42,709 nucleotides of DNA. Source: Oscillospiraceae bacterium. GTDB taxonomy: Bacteria; Bacillota; Clostridia; Oscillospirales; Oscillospiraceae. A program made the translations under genes and the position numbers. The notes below the pieces were generated by a model. It had not been told where the DNA came from and searched no databases. It saw only the letters and a program-made list of their open reading frames with translations. The stretch is taken from contig JAAWQS010000018.1 of NCBI GenBank assembly GCA_022800665.1, positions 1 through 42,709 on the forward strand, given 5' to 3'. Numbering within the stretch: the first letter of the stretch is position 1; the number at the start of each line of letters is the position of its first letter. This document shows, one piece after another, positions 9,413-17,306 of the stretch.

Positions 9413-10639
9413 ATGTTGCAACAGATTACAGGCGGAGTGTGCGCGGCCCGTGGGTTTCGGGCGGCAGGGCTCCATGTGGGCGTGAAGACCCACAACGTCA
9501 ATAAAAAGGACGTGGCGTTGATCGTGTCTGATACGGACTGCGCCGCTGCCGCGGTGTTTACGAAGAACGTTGTAAAAGCCGCGCCAATCCATGTGACAAA
9601 AAACCATCTGGCGGATGGCAAGGCCAGGGCCATCATCGCCAACAGCGGCAATGCCAACGCCTGCGCCCCCGGAGGGGAGGACAATGCCCGCAGAATGTGC
9701 GAAGCTGCTGCTGCCGCTCTTGGCTGCAAAGGGGAGGACGTGCTGGTGGCGTCTACCGGCGTAATCGGCCAGCCGCTAAACGTGGGGGCCATTGTGGAGG
9801 GCATACCTACGCTCTGCGGCCTGCTGGAACAGAGTGCGGAGGCCAGCGACGCCGCGGCCTGTGCCATTATGACCACCGATACCGTCAAAAAGGAGGCCGC
9901 TGTGGAGACCACGGTGGGCGGAAAGACGGTGCGTATAGGCGGAATCGCCAAGGGCAGCGGTATGATTCACCCCAATATGGGGACAATGCTCTGCTTTATC
10001 ACCACTGACTGCGCGATTTCTCCCGCCATGATAAAAGAGGCTCTGCTGGAGACCGCCCGCGTCAGCTTCAACCGCATCAGCGTGGATGGGGACACATCTA
10101 CCAACGATACCTGCTGTGTGCTGGCCAACGGTCTGGCAGGAAACCCGGAAATTGCGGAAAAGGGCGTGGATTACGATGCCTTTGCATCTGCGCTGCAGGA
10201 GCTGTGCGTACAGCTGGCCCGGAAGATGGCCAAGGACGGCGAGGGCGCAAAACACCTGATTACCTGCACAGTGAAGGGGGCGGAGAATGAGGCCCAGGCG
10301 GAGACGGTCTCCAAGTCGGTGATTGCCTCCACGCTGACAAAGGCCGCTGTTTTCGGCTGCGACGCCAACTGGGGCCGGGTGCTGTGCGCGATGGGATATT
10401 CCGGCGAGCAGTTTGACCCGGAGCATGTGGATGTCCGCTTTGCCTCCCGCGCTGGAACCATTTTGGTCTGTGAGCAGGGGCGGGGCCTGGCGTTTGACGA
10501 GGATTTGGCAAAGAAAATTCTCACGGAGGACGAAATAGTCATCGACATTGTTATGGGTGAGGGGAACGGCTCCTGTACCTGCTGGGGCTGTGATATCACC
10601 TACGACTATATCAAAATCAACGGCGATTACCGGACGTAA
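9413..10639 (+). CDS. argJ: Bifunctional glutamate N-acetyltransferase / ornithine acetyltransferase
   Basis: Moves the acetyl group from N-acetylornithine to glutamate (recycling) and, in bifunctional members, also makes N-acetylglutamate from acetyl-CoA. The precursor has 408 residues and cleaves itself before a threonine nucleophile; here the site is KGSGMIHPNMG-TML, with Thr191, in which the more usual Ala before Thr is Gly. The ANSGNANA segment (~76-83) forms the oxyanion region. ATG 9413 follows AGGAG by six bases. argB begins 13 bases after its stop, so argJ, argB and argD form one operon. With argJ present the pathway is the cyclic one. Mono- or bifunctionality cannot be read from sequence. 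Confidence 0.96.
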   Translation: MLQQITGGVCAARGFRAAGLHVGVKTHNVNKKDVALIVSDTDCAAAAVFTKNVVKAAPIHVTKNHLADGKARAIIANSGNANACAPGGEDNARRMCEAAAAALGCKGEDVLVASTGVIGQPLNVGAIVEGIPTLCGLLEQSAEASDAAACAIMTTDTVKKEAAVETTVGGKTVRIGGIAKGSGMIHPNMGTMLCFITTDCAISPAMIKEALLETARVSFNRISVDGDTSTNDTCCVLANGLAGNPEIAEKGVDYDAFASALQELCVQLARKMAKDGEGAKHLITCTVKGAENEAQAETVSKSVIASTLTKAAVFGCDANWGRVLCAMGYSGEQFDPEHVDVRFASRAGTILVCEQGRGLAFDEDLAKKILTEDEIVIDIVMGEGNGSCTCWGCDITYDYIKINGDYRT

Positions 10640-10652
10640 GGAGGGGGCATAT

Positions 10653-11516
10653 ATGCAATTCAGCCACTCGGACAGAGCGCAGGTGCTGGTAGAAGCCCTG
10701 CCCTATATCCAGCGTTACTACGGGAAAACCGTGGTTATCAAATACGGCGGCAACGCCATGATCTCCGAAGAACTGCGCAAGGATGTCATCAATGATATCA
10801 TCCTCCTGCGTCTGGTGGGCATCAACGTTGTCGTGGTCCACGGCGGCGGGCCAGAGATCAACGAGCTGCTGCAGAAGATCGGAAAAGAGAGCCGGTTTAT
10901 CAACGGCCTGCGCTACACCGACGAGGAAACCATGGATGCGGTGCAGATGGTCCTCTGCGGCAAGGTCAACAAAAACCTGGTCATGACCCTGAACCGCGCC
11001 GGAGGCCGTGCGGTGGGCCTGTGCGGACTGGACGGCAGTATGCTGCAGGCCAGACGCCGGACGGAAAACGGCGTGGATTACGGTCTGGTGGGGGAGATCA
11101 CGGCAGTGGACCCAACGGTCATTCAGGATGCGATTCAGGACGGCTTTATCCCTGTCGTCTCCACGGTCGCCCAGGGACTGGATGCCGAAACCAGCTACAA
11201 TATAAACGCGGATACTGCGGCGGCAAAAATTGCCGTGGCGGTGGGCGCGGAAAAGCTGATTCTGCTGACCGATATCCGGGGTCTGCTCCGGGACCGGAAC
11301 GACGAGGATACCCTGATCTCCCAGGTGCGTCTGGCGGACGTGCCGGGGCTGGTGGAGGACGGCGTCATCTCCGGCGGCATGATCCCGAAGGTGGAGTGCT
11401 GTGTGGACGCGGTGCGCAGCGGCGTCCGGCGGACGCATATACTGGATGGAAGAATCCCCCATTCGATTTTGATTGAAGTCCTGTCCCATGCGGGGATCGG
11501 GACCATGATTTGGTGA
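10653..11516 (+). CDS. argB: Acetylglutamate kinase, probably arginine-inhibited
   Basis: Phosphorylates N-acetylglutamate, the committed step. 287 residues of the amino-acid-kinase fold: KYGGNAM (~30-36) binds phosphate and VVVHGGGPEIN (~60-70) binds substrate. An N-terminal helix precedes the kinase core (SDRAQVLVEALPYIQRYYGK) and the C terminus has HILDGRIPHSILIEVLSHAGIGTMI; both are marks of the hexameric, arginine-feedback-inhibited class. ATG 10653 has AAGGAGG eight bases upstream; the frame open from 10548 is only argJ overlap. It is followed after 18 bases by argD. Confidence 0.96.
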   Translation: MQFSHSDRAQVLVEALPYIQRYYGKTVVIKYGGNAMISEELRKDVINDIILLRLVGINVVVVHGGGPEINELLQKIGKESRFINGLRYTDEETMDAVQMVLCGKVNKNLVMTLNRAGGRAVGLCGLDGSMLQARRRTENGVDYGLVGEITAVDPTVIQDAIQDGFIPVVSTVAQGLDAETSYNINADTAAAKIAVAVGAEKLILLTDIRGLLRDRNDEDTLISQVRLADVPGLVEDGVISGGMIPKVECCVDAVRSGVRRTHILDGRIPHSILIEVLSHAGIGTMIW

Positions 11517-11534
11517 GAAAGGACTGACCTGACA

Positions 11535-12716
11535 ATGACTTTTGAAGAGATAAAGGCCCTGGACGAACGCTATGTGATGCAGACCTATGGCCGCAATCAG
11601 CTGGCAATCGACCGCGGCAGCGGCGCGACGGTATACGATACCGCCGGAAAGGAGTACATCGACTTTACCTCCGGTATCGGCGTATGCTCCCTGGGCTATG
11701 CCAACGAAGCCTGGGCCAAGGCGATCTATGACCAGGCAATGAAGCTGGGGCATATCTCCAACCTGTTCTATACCGAGCCTTATGCCAAGCTTGCTTCCAA
11801 GCTGGTACCGGCCTCCGGCATGGCGGCGGTTTTTTTCGGCAACTCCGGCGCGGAGGCCAACGAGGGTATGATTAAGCTGGCCCGGAAATACTCCTTTGAG
11901 AAGTACGGAAAGGGCCGGGCGACAGTCATTACGCTGCGCAACTCCTTCCATGGCCGCACCATCACCACCCTGAAGGCTACAGGGCAGGACCATTTCCACG
12001 ACTTCTTTTTCCCCTTTACCGAGGGCTTCCGCTATGCGGAGGCAAACAACATGAACAGTTTGATGGCCGAGGCCGATGGGGATGTGTGCGCGGTGATGAT
12101 GGAGCTGATCCAGGGCGAGGGCGGCGTGAACCCGCTGGACAAGGATTTTGTACAGGCGGTGGCAAAGCTCTGCGCAGAGCGGGATTGGCTGCTGCTCATT
12201 GACGAGGTGCAGACTGGTATGGGCCGTACGGGAAGTGTATTTGCGTTCCAGCAGTTCGGCGTGCATCCGGATGTGGTGACGTTTGCAAAAGGCATCGCGG
12301 GCGGACTGCCCTTTGGCGGCTTCCTGGCAAACGAGAAGTGCCGGAAGGTACTGGGAACCGGCGATCACGGCAGTACCTTCGGCGGCAACCCAATCGCTGC
12401 CGCGGCGGGAAACGTGGTTATGGATACGCTGACGGAGGATTTCCTGGAGCAAGTGAAGGAAAAGGGGCGGTATCTCCGGGACGGCATTGCCGCGCTGAAC
12501 AGTCCCTATGTGTCCGGCATCCGGGGGATGGGCCTCATGATTGGCGTAGGCGTGCAGGGGATGGCCCACAAGGAACTGAAGGACCGGCTGATGGCCAGCG
12601 GCCTGCTGGCGTTGACCGCCGGGAAGGATACCCTGCGCCTGCTGCCGCCGCTGGTCATTACCAGGGAGGAGATCGACAAGGGCCTGGCTGTTATGGCAAA
12701 GGTCATGAAGGCTTAA
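11535..12716 (+). CDS. argD: Acetylornithine aminotransferase
   Basis: PLP-dependent class III aminotransferase that makes N-acetylornithine from the semialdehyde and glutamate. 393 residues; GNSGAEANEGMIKLARKY binds PLP phosphate, LLIDEVQTGMGRTG carries the PLP-ring Asp, and the Schiff-base lysine is Lys252 in TFAKGIAGGLPFGG. ATG 11535 gives the usual N terminus; AAAGGA is about 11 bases upstream, a weak spacing that suggests coupling to argB. Last gene of the cluster; no hairpin terminator is visible before the next promoter at 12735. The enzyme often also serves lysine synthesis as succinyl-DAP aminotransferase; nothing here supports or excludes that. Confidence 0.96.
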   Translation: MTFEEIKALDERYVMQTYGRNQLAIDRGSGATVYDTAGKEYIDFTSGIGVCSLGYANEAWAKAIYDQAMKLGHISNLFYTEPYAKLASKLVPASGMAAVFFGNSGAEANEGMIKLARKYSFEKYGKGRATVITLRNSFHGRTITTLKATGQDHFHDFFFPFTEGFRYAEANNMNSLMAEADGDVCAVMMELIQGEGGVNPLDKDFVQAVAKLCAERDWLLLIDEVQTGMGRTGSVFAFQQFGVHPDVVTFAKGIAGGLPFGGFLANEKCRKVLGTGDHGSTFGGNPIAAAAGNVVMDTLTEDFLEQVKEKGRYLRDGIAALNSPYVSGIRGMGLMIGVGVQGMAHKELKDRLMASGLLALTAGKDTLRLLPPLVITREEIDKGLAVMAKVMKA

Positions 12717-12734
12717 AAAAGTGGAAATTCCCCA

Positions 12735-12763
12735 TTGACAAACGCCCCTTTTCCCGCTATACT
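12735..12763 (+). promoter_or_regulatory. Promoter of the T-box / transporter / tyrS operon
   Basis: Perfect TTGACA (12735-12740), 17 bases, TATACT (12758-12763). Transcription would start at about 12770, just before the T-box. Confidence 0.85.
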
Positions 12764-12774
12764 ACCATCTGATA

Positions 12775-13054
12775 ACGCGATGATGGGAAGAAGTAGCGCG
12801 GCAGAACCCTGCCAAGAGAACCCCTGGATGGTGGAAAGGGGAGAGGGCGGCGGTGCGAATACATCCCGGAGCAGCGGACCGAATCAGTAAGTAGGCTCCG
12901 CCGGGCGCGCCCGATACAGCGTGAAAGTCCTGACCGGACTTTATGAGGCCGTTTCCTGCGAGGGGACGGTGAACCAGAGGTGGTACCGCGATGAATCGCC
13001 CTCTGTCCAACTTCCGCCGCTTGGCGGAGTACAAAGGACAGGGGGTGTTTTTTT
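12775..13054 (+). promoter_or_regulatory. T-box riboswitch, tyrosine (UAC) specifier
   Basis: A ~280-base tRNA-sensing leader. Stem I has the GAAGAAGTAGC-type motif at its 5' side and, on its 3' side, GCGAA-TAC-ATCCCGGAGC, placing the specifier codon TAC (Tyr) at 12860-12862. The T-box core AGAGGTGGTACCGCG is at 12976-12990; its TGGT bulge would pair with the ACCA end of a tRNA with discriminator A, as tRNA-Tyr has. The terminator is CCCTCTGTCC (12999-13008) with GGACAGGGGG (13036-13045) and seven Ts (13048-13054). Uncharged tRNA-Tyr should favour read-through into the transporter and tyrS. The terminator's 3' arm also carries the GGGGGTG ribosome binding site of the next gene. Confidence 0.93.
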
Positions 13055-13919
13055 GCAGCGACAAGATGTAGATTTGAGAGAACGGCGGCGGGGAACGCTG
13101 TTCGTCTTTATTGCCGCTGTGCTGTACAGCATCGGCGGACTGTGCATCAAGGTGATTCCCTGGAACGGTATGAGCATCAACAGTGCGCGGAATATTGTGG
13201 CGCTGCTGGTGGTGGGCGGATACCTGCTGCTCAGCCGCCACAGGCTGCGCTTTAACCGCTGGATTGCCCTGGGGACCATCAGCGTCTGCGGCACCAACGT
13301 GCTGTTTTCCCTGGCAAACAAGCTGACCACCGCAGCGAATACTATTGTGCTCCAGTTTACTGCGCCGATTTTTGTTATTCTTCTGGGAATCCTGTTTTGG
13401 AAGAAGAGGCCGGAAAAGCTGGATATTGCGGCGTGTGTGCTGGTACTGCTGGGCGTGGTGTGCTTTTTTGTGGACAGCCTGGAGGCAGGGGAGATGTTGG
13501 GGAATGTACTGGCCTTGATTTCCGGCCTGACCTACGCGGGCGTGTTCCTTTTGAACGATATGCCCGATGCAGACCCGATTTCCTCCGTGTTCTGGGGGGA
13601 CACGCTGAGCGTGGCGCTGGGATTTCCGTTTCTTTTGCAGGAGACAGTGTTTACGCCTGCCGCGCTGGCCAGCGCCGTCGTTCTGGGCGCGTTCCAGGTG
13701 GGGCTGGCCTATGTGCTGATGTGCATTGGACTGCGCACGACACCGGCTGTTACTGCGTCCCTGATTTCTGGAATCGAGCCGGTTCTGAACCCAATCCTGG
13801 TGGCGGTATTCTACCATGAGCGCATTGGCCTGCTCTCGATGGTGGGAGCCGCGGTTGTGGTTGTGTCAGTGGTTGTATACAATGTCCTTCGGAGCCGCCG
13901 CGGTGCGCTTACCGCCTGA
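13053..13919 (+). CDS. DMT-superfamily (EamA) transporter under tyrosine T-box control
   Basis: A 288-residue membrane protein with about ten hydrophobic helices in two EamA halves (roughly 14-140 and 150-280), as in drug/metabolite transporters; a short GGLCIKVIPWNGMSIN loop follows helix 1. Start TTG 13053 is chosen because GGGGGTG is five bases upstream; frames further upstream run through the T-box. It lies inside the tyrosine T-box regulon and 39 bases before tyrS, so it probably imports tyrosine or a related aromatic compound. DMT members include both importers and exporters, and direction cannot be read from sequence; induction by uncharged tRNA-Tyr favours uptake. Its start overlaps the T run of the T-box terminator. 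Confidence 0.88.
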   Translation: MQRQDVDLRERRRGTLFVFIAAVLYSIGGLCIKVIPWNGMSINSARNIVALLVVGGYLLLSRHRLRFNRWIALGTISVCGTNVLFSLANKLTTAANTIVLQFTAPIFVILLGILFWKKRPEKLDIAACVLVLLGVVCFFVDSLEAGEMLGNVLALISGLTYAGVFLLNDMPDADPISSVFWGDTLSVALGFPFLLQETVFTPAALASAVVLGAFQVGLAYVLMCIGLRTTPAVTASLISGIEPVLNPILVAVFYHERIGLLSMVGAAVVVVSVVVYNVLRSRRGALTA

Positions 13920-13958
13920 ACCAACGGATACAATTTATTTTGAATAGGAGAATCATTC

Positions 13959-15185
13959 ATGCAGCTTTATGAAGAATTAGTGGCACGGGGCCTTATTGCA
14001 CAGGTCACAAATGAGGAAGAAATCCGCGAGATGATCAACGCCGGAAAGGCCACCTTTTATATTGGCTTTGACTGCACGGCGGACAGCCTGACCGCAGGCC
14101 ACTTTATGGCTCTGACACTGATGAAGCGTCTGCAGATGGCAGGCAACCGGCCCATCGCCCTCATCGGCGGCGGAACCACCATGATCGGCGACCCGTCGGG
14201 CCGCACAGACATGCGCAAGATGCTGACCAAAGAGGATATTGACCACAACGCCGGGTGCTTCAAGCGTCAGATGGAGCGGTTTATCGAGTTTGGCGAGGGC
14301 AAAGCGCAGATGGTCAACAATGCCGATTGGCTGCTGGGTCTGAATTATGTAGAGCTTCTGCGGGAAGTGGGCGCGTGCTTCTCCGTGAACAACATGCTGC
14401 GGGCGGACTGCTACAAGCAGCGGATGGAGAAGGGGCTGAGCTTCCTGGAGTTCAACTATATGATTATGCAGTCCTACGACTTCTACCACCTCTTCCAGCG
14501 CTACGACTGCAACATGCAGTTCGGCGGAAATGACCAGTGGTCCAACATGCTGGGCGGCACGGAGCTGATCCGCCGGAAGCTGGGGAAGGACGCCCATGCT
14601 ATGACCATCACCCTGCTCACAGACGCCCAGGGCAATAAGATGGGCAAGACCGCCGGAAACGCCGTGTGGCTGGACGCCAACAAAACCACGCCCTACGACT
14701 TCTACCAATACTGGCGGAATGTGGAGGACGCGGACGTGATGAAGTGCATCCGTATGCTGACATTCCTGCCTTTGGAGCAGATCAACGAAATGGACGGCTG
14801 GGAGGGCAGCCAGCTCAACCGCGCCAAGGAGATTCTGGCCTGGGAGCTGACCAGCATGGTCCACGGCGAGGCGGAGGCCAACAAGGCCCAGGAGTCGGCC
14901 CGCGCATTATTTGGCGGCGGCGGGGACCGGTCGGATATGCCTACCACTGCCCTGACCGGGGAGCAGTTTGAGGACGGGCAGATCGGGATTCTGCATCTGA
15001 TGACGGCCTGTTCCCTCGCGGCCTCCAGGGGCGAAGCCAGGCGGCTGGTACAGCAGGGCGGCGTGTCCGTGAACGGCGAGAAGGTGGCGGATATCGACCA
15101 GAAGTTTTCCCAGGAGCTTTTCAGCGGGGAAGGCGTCCTGATTAAGAAGGGAAAGAAGGTCTTCCACCGGGCCGTTCTGGTGTGA
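13959..15185 (+). CDS. tyrS: Tyrosyl-tRNA synthetase
   Basis: Class I synthetase that charges tRNA-Tyr. 408 residues, typical length. The N-terminal Rossmann domain shows YIGFDCTADSLTAGHF, where AGHF stands in for the HIGH motif; GGTTMIGDPSGRTDMR and QFGGNDQWSN are family marks; the KMSKS motif reads KMGKT (227-231), the usual bacterial TyrRS variant. The last ~65 residues form the S4-like tRNA-binding domain (ASRGEARRLVQQGGVSVNGE). ATG 13959 has AGGAG about eight bases upstream. It is co-transcribed with the DMT transporter behind the tyrosine T-box, which agrees with the specifier call. Confidence 0.97.
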   Translation: MQLYEELVARGLIAQVTNEEEIREMINAGKATFYIGFDCTADSLTAGHFMALTLMKRLQMAGNRPIALIGGGTTMIGDPSGRTDMRKMLTKEDIDHNAGCFKRQMERFIEFGEGKAQMVNNADWLLGLNYVELLREVGACFSVNNMLRADCYKQRMEKGLSFLEFNYMIMQSYDFYHLFQRYDCNMQFGGNDQWSNMLGGTELIRRKLGKDAHAMTITLLTDAQGNKMGKTAGNAVWLDANKTTPYDFYQYWRNVEDADVMKCIRMLTFLPLEQINEMDGWEGSQLNRAKEILAWELTSMVHGEAEANKAQESARALFGGGGDRSDMPTTALTGEQFEDGQIGILHLMTACSLAASRGEARRLVQQGGVSVNGEKVADIDQKFSQELFSGEGVLIKKGKKVFHRAVLV

Positions 15186-15207
15186 TTGAGCAGCAGATTA
15201 AAATAAC

Positions 15208-15237
15208 GGAGGACTGTCCTGCGCAGGGCAGTCCTCC
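15208..15237. repeat. Near-perfect 15+15 inverted repeat after tyrS
   Basis: GGAGGACTGTCCTGC is followed directly by its complement GCAGGGCAGTCCTCC, with a single G-T mismatch and no loop. It lies 22 bases after the tyrS stop. No T run follows on the + strand (AAACTTTCC); on the minus strand GTTATTTT follows. It may end tyrS transcription weakly. Confidence 0.55.
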
Positions 15238-15244
15238 AAACTTT

Positions 15245-15311
15245 CCACTCAGCTCCCCACAAACGCCACTGAGGCAAAACGCCTTGCATTTCCGCTCTGC
15301 TCTGTTACAAT
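15245..15311 (+). promoter_or_regulatory. LytTR-gene promoter with direct-repeat operator candidate
   Basis: TTGCAT (15284-15289), 16 bases, then extended -10 TGT-TACAAT (15303-15311). Upstream are CCACTCAG (15245-15252) and CCACTGAG (15266-15273), one mismatch apart, 21 bp start to start. Two imperfect direct repeats two helical turns apart, just above the -35, is the known layout of LytTR-protein binding sites. Confidence 0.45.
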
Positions 15312-15333
15312 GGTTCCAGAAGGAGGCGATGGC

Positions 15334-15792
15334 ATGAAAATCACGCTGAACCAGGACCCGGCCTTTTCCGAGACAGAGGTCGTCATCAACTGCCGCCAGG
15401 CGGATGAAGACATCCTGCATCTGGTCGCCATGCTGCGTATTCACCAGAAAAAGCTGGTGGGCACATTGGACGGGGAACTCCACCTGCTGGACACAAAGGA
15501 TATCCTCTACATCGACACGGCGGATAAGCGCACATTCCTCTATACCGGACAGGCGGTCTACGAATGCGCTCTGCGGCTGTACGAGCTGGAGGAGGGCCTG
15601 CGGGGACTGGATTTCCTCCGGGTCAGCCGGTCCGCCATCGTCAACTTCCGCCGCATCCGTTCCGTCCGGCCGGAGCTGGGGGGACGGATGCTGGTGACGG
15701 TGGACGGAGGGGAGAGGCTGTATGTGTCCCGCCAGTACGCCGCGGATTTGAAGGAGAAACTGCATGAGTTGGAAAGGAGTTTTGGAAAATGA
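15334..15792 (+). CDS. LytTR-domain transcriptional regulator (no receiver domain)
   Basis: A 152-residue protein. The C-terminal ~100 residues are a LytTR DNA-binding domain: KDILYIDTADKRTFLYTG, LDFLRVSRSAIVNFRRI and the RLYVSRQYAADLKEKL end. The N-terminal ~45 residues are not a response-regulator receiver. ATG 15334 has AGGAGG seven bases upstream. It overlaps the next gene, a DUF3021 membrane protein, by four bases (ATGA), the layout of the LytTR regulatory systems known from streptococci (HdrRM, BrsRM), in which the membrane protein restrains the regulator. Autoregulation is likely from the repeat pair above its promoter. Targets are unknown; the following amidase gene is a candidate. 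Confidence 0.88.
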   Translation: MKITLNQDPAFSETEVVINCRQADEDILHLVAMLRIHQKKLVGTLDGELHLLDTKDILYIDTADKRTFLYTGQAVYECALRLYELEEGLRGLDFLRVSRSAIVNFRRIRSVRPELGGRMLVTVDGGERLYVSRQYAADLKEKLHELERSFGK

Positions 15793-16235
15793 ACAAGTTT
15801 TGGAACGCGGTTTTGGAATGGAAGGTTGCTGCCGGTCTTCTGTATTTAGGGACCATGCTGGTCTACCTGATTTGCTGCGCGGCATCCAAAAGGACGCAGG
15901 TGGAAACCTCCATGCTGTGGACGCTGCTGCTGGTATGCGCTGCGGGGTCGCTGATTCAGGGACTGTGCTTCACGGATTGGGTATTCCAGAAACTGCGGTA
16001 TACCTGGCGTCTGGCTCTGTTCTGCCTGTTGTTCCTGCCTCTGCTGGCCGTCACGGCTTGGGCGTTCCAATGGTTTCCCATGGAAAGAGAATCCTGGATG
16101 GTTTTTTTGGGAATTTTTCTGGTTATATTTGCCGCAATGACCATAGGATTTGAGATGTATTACCGCCTCACAGGCCGGAAATATGACGGCCTGCTGGGAC
16201 AGTACCGCCGGGAAAAAGAAAAACAGGAGCCGTAA
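15789..16235 (+). CDS. DUF3021-family membrane protein, partner of the LytTR regulator
   Basis: 148 residues with four hydrophobic helices (about 14-32, 42-62, 75-97, 106-125) and a charged cytoplasmic tail. The pairing with a LytTR-only regulator and the ATGA start/stop overlap are the main evidence that this is the DUF3021 inhibitor/sensor half of a LytTR regulatory system. In studied pairs the membrane protein antagonises the DNA-binding partner; the signal is unknown. A hairpin (16247-16275) follows 11 bases after its stop. Confidence 0.8.
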   Translation: MNKFWNAVLEWKVAAGLLYLGTMLVYLICCAASKRTQVETSMLWTLLLVCAAGSLIQGLCFTDWVFQKLRYTWRLALFCLLFLPLLAVTAWAFQWFPMERESWMVFLGIFLVIFAAMTIGFEMYYRLTGRKYDGLLGQYRREKEKQEP

Positions 16236-16246
16236 CACATATGCCG

Positions 16247-16275
16247 CCCCTTCCGCATATGCTGTGTGGAAGGGG
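16247..16275 (+). promoter_or_regulatory. Hairpin that buries the amidase ribosome binding site
   Basis: CCCCTTCC (16247-16254) pairs with GGAAGGGG (16268-16275) around a 13-base loop. The 3' arm contains most of the Shine-Dalgarno AGGGGTGA (16271-16278) of the next gene. Only a short T-rich stretch (ATTTTCTCTT) follows, so it could act as a weak terminator, as translational control, or both. Confidence 0.5.
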
Positions 16276-16285
16276 TGATTTTCTC

Positions 16286-16804
16286 TTGAAGGATGGAACC
16301 ATCTTGTTTCCCTACAACCGGGCGGCGGCGGTACGGTATGCGCACCGGTGGGCCTATGGCCGGAATCCAGCATTTTACGACTATGACAGAATCGGCGGGG
16401 ACTGCACCAATTTTGCGTCCCAATGCGTCTATGCGGGCAGCGGCGTGATGAACTATACCAAGGACCTGGGCTGGTACTATATAGACGCCAACAACAAGGC
16501 CCCTGCCTGGACAGGAGTGGAGTATTTCTATAACTTTATGACTAGGGAAGAGACGTCGCAGGGTCCTGCAGCCGTGACAGCGTCCATCAGTCAGATCCTG
16601 CCCGGAGATGTGGTGCAGCTGTCCTTCGACGGCGCGGCGTGGAATCACTCGCCGGTAGTGGTTGCGCTTCTGCGGCGGCCCGCCCGGCGGCCTGGAGACG
16701 TACTGCTCGCGGCCCACAGCTACGATGCCGATTACCGCCCTTTAAGCACCTATCAATACCGGGGCATACGGTTCCTGCATTTTACCGGCGTCCGGCGGGG
16801 ATAG
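16286..16804 (+). CDS. Amidase_6-type papain-fold protein
   Basis: 172 residues of the putative amidase domain family (Amidase_6). Visible: PYNRAAAVRYAHRWAYGRNP at the start, the catalytic-type Cys40 in GGDCTNFASQC, W(Y)YID, and His121 in WNHSPVVV, with AAHSYDADYRPLS near the end. No signal peptide, so it probably acts inside the cell or is a bare domain of a family often found in spore or wall proteins. TTG 16286 is chosen because AGGGGTGA lies seven bases upstream and family alignments begin here; the in-frame ATG 16241 would put the hairpin inside the gene. The substrate is unknown. It may be controlled by the LytTR/DUF3021 pair just upstream. Confidence 0.75.
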   Translation: MKDGTILFPYNRAAAVRYAHRWAYGRNPAFYDYDRIGGDCTNFASQCVYAGSGVMNYTKDLGWYYIDANNKAPAWTGVEYFYNFMTREETSQGPAAVTASISQILPGDVVQLSFDGAAWNHSPVVVALLRRPARRPGDVLLAAHSYDADYRPLSTYQYRGIRFLHFTGVRRG

Positions 16805-16823
16805 ACCGTCTGTATACCTCCGC

Positions 16824-17306
16824 CTACAGGTCCAATTGCAGATATACCAGACCGTCCATCGGGCTGTTGTTATAGCTGGGAATCTCATAAAATCCCAAGT
16901 CATGATACATCTTGACAGCGGAGCGGAGAAAAGGGAAGGTGTCCAGCAACATACGGCTGTAACCGATTTCCCGTGCGTCCGCAATCAGCTTTTCTGCCAG
17001 GGCCCTGCCGGTTTTCAATCCCCGAAAAGCTGGCCTTACATACAGACGCTTCATCTCGCAGCGCATACTGTCAAGCCGCCGCAGTCCGATGCAGCCCGCC
17101 GCCGCGCCGTCCCAGCGCGCCAGGTACAGTCTGCCGTCCGGCAGGCCATATTTTGCCTCCAGATGCAGTAGTTCGTCATCATAGTTCTGCAGCTCCAGGT
17201 ACTGCCGGAAATCCGGGGCATTCTCAAGGAGCATTCCTGTGTATTCCGCAAACAGTTCGCCGATTTCCTGGGGAACATCGTAGGCGGGGGTAATTGTAAG
17301 ATTCAT
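16824..17306 (-). CDS. GNAT-family N-acetyltransferase
   Basis: 160 residues of the GNAT fold. Motif A, which binds the acetyl-CoA pyrophosphate, is VRPAFRGLKTGRALAEKLI (R-G-x-x-x-G-R), preceded by the strand CEMKRLYV; YSRMLLDT and AVKMYHDLGFYEI form motif B. The substrate is not readable. Its ATG overlaps the stop of the upstream recombinase gene by ATGA, so the two are translationally coupled, an unexpected partnership. No own ribosome binding site is needed; none is convincing. Confidence 0.85.
   Translation of the reverse strand: MNLTITPAYDVPQEIGELFAEYTGMLLENAPDFRQYLELQNYDDELLHLEAKYGLPDGRLYLARWDGAAAGCIGLRRLDSMRCEMKRLYVRPAFRGLKTGRALAEKLIADAREIGYSRMLLDTFPFLRSAVKMYHDLGFYEIPSYNNSPMDGLVYLQLDL

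Noticed and set aside
12717..12734. Terminator after argD
   Set aside because: GGAAATTCC is only a very short palindrome with no T run.
16241..16285. ATG 16241 as the amidase start
   Set aside because: The hairpin would be coding, spacing to AGGAG is poor, and family similarity begins after TTG 16286.
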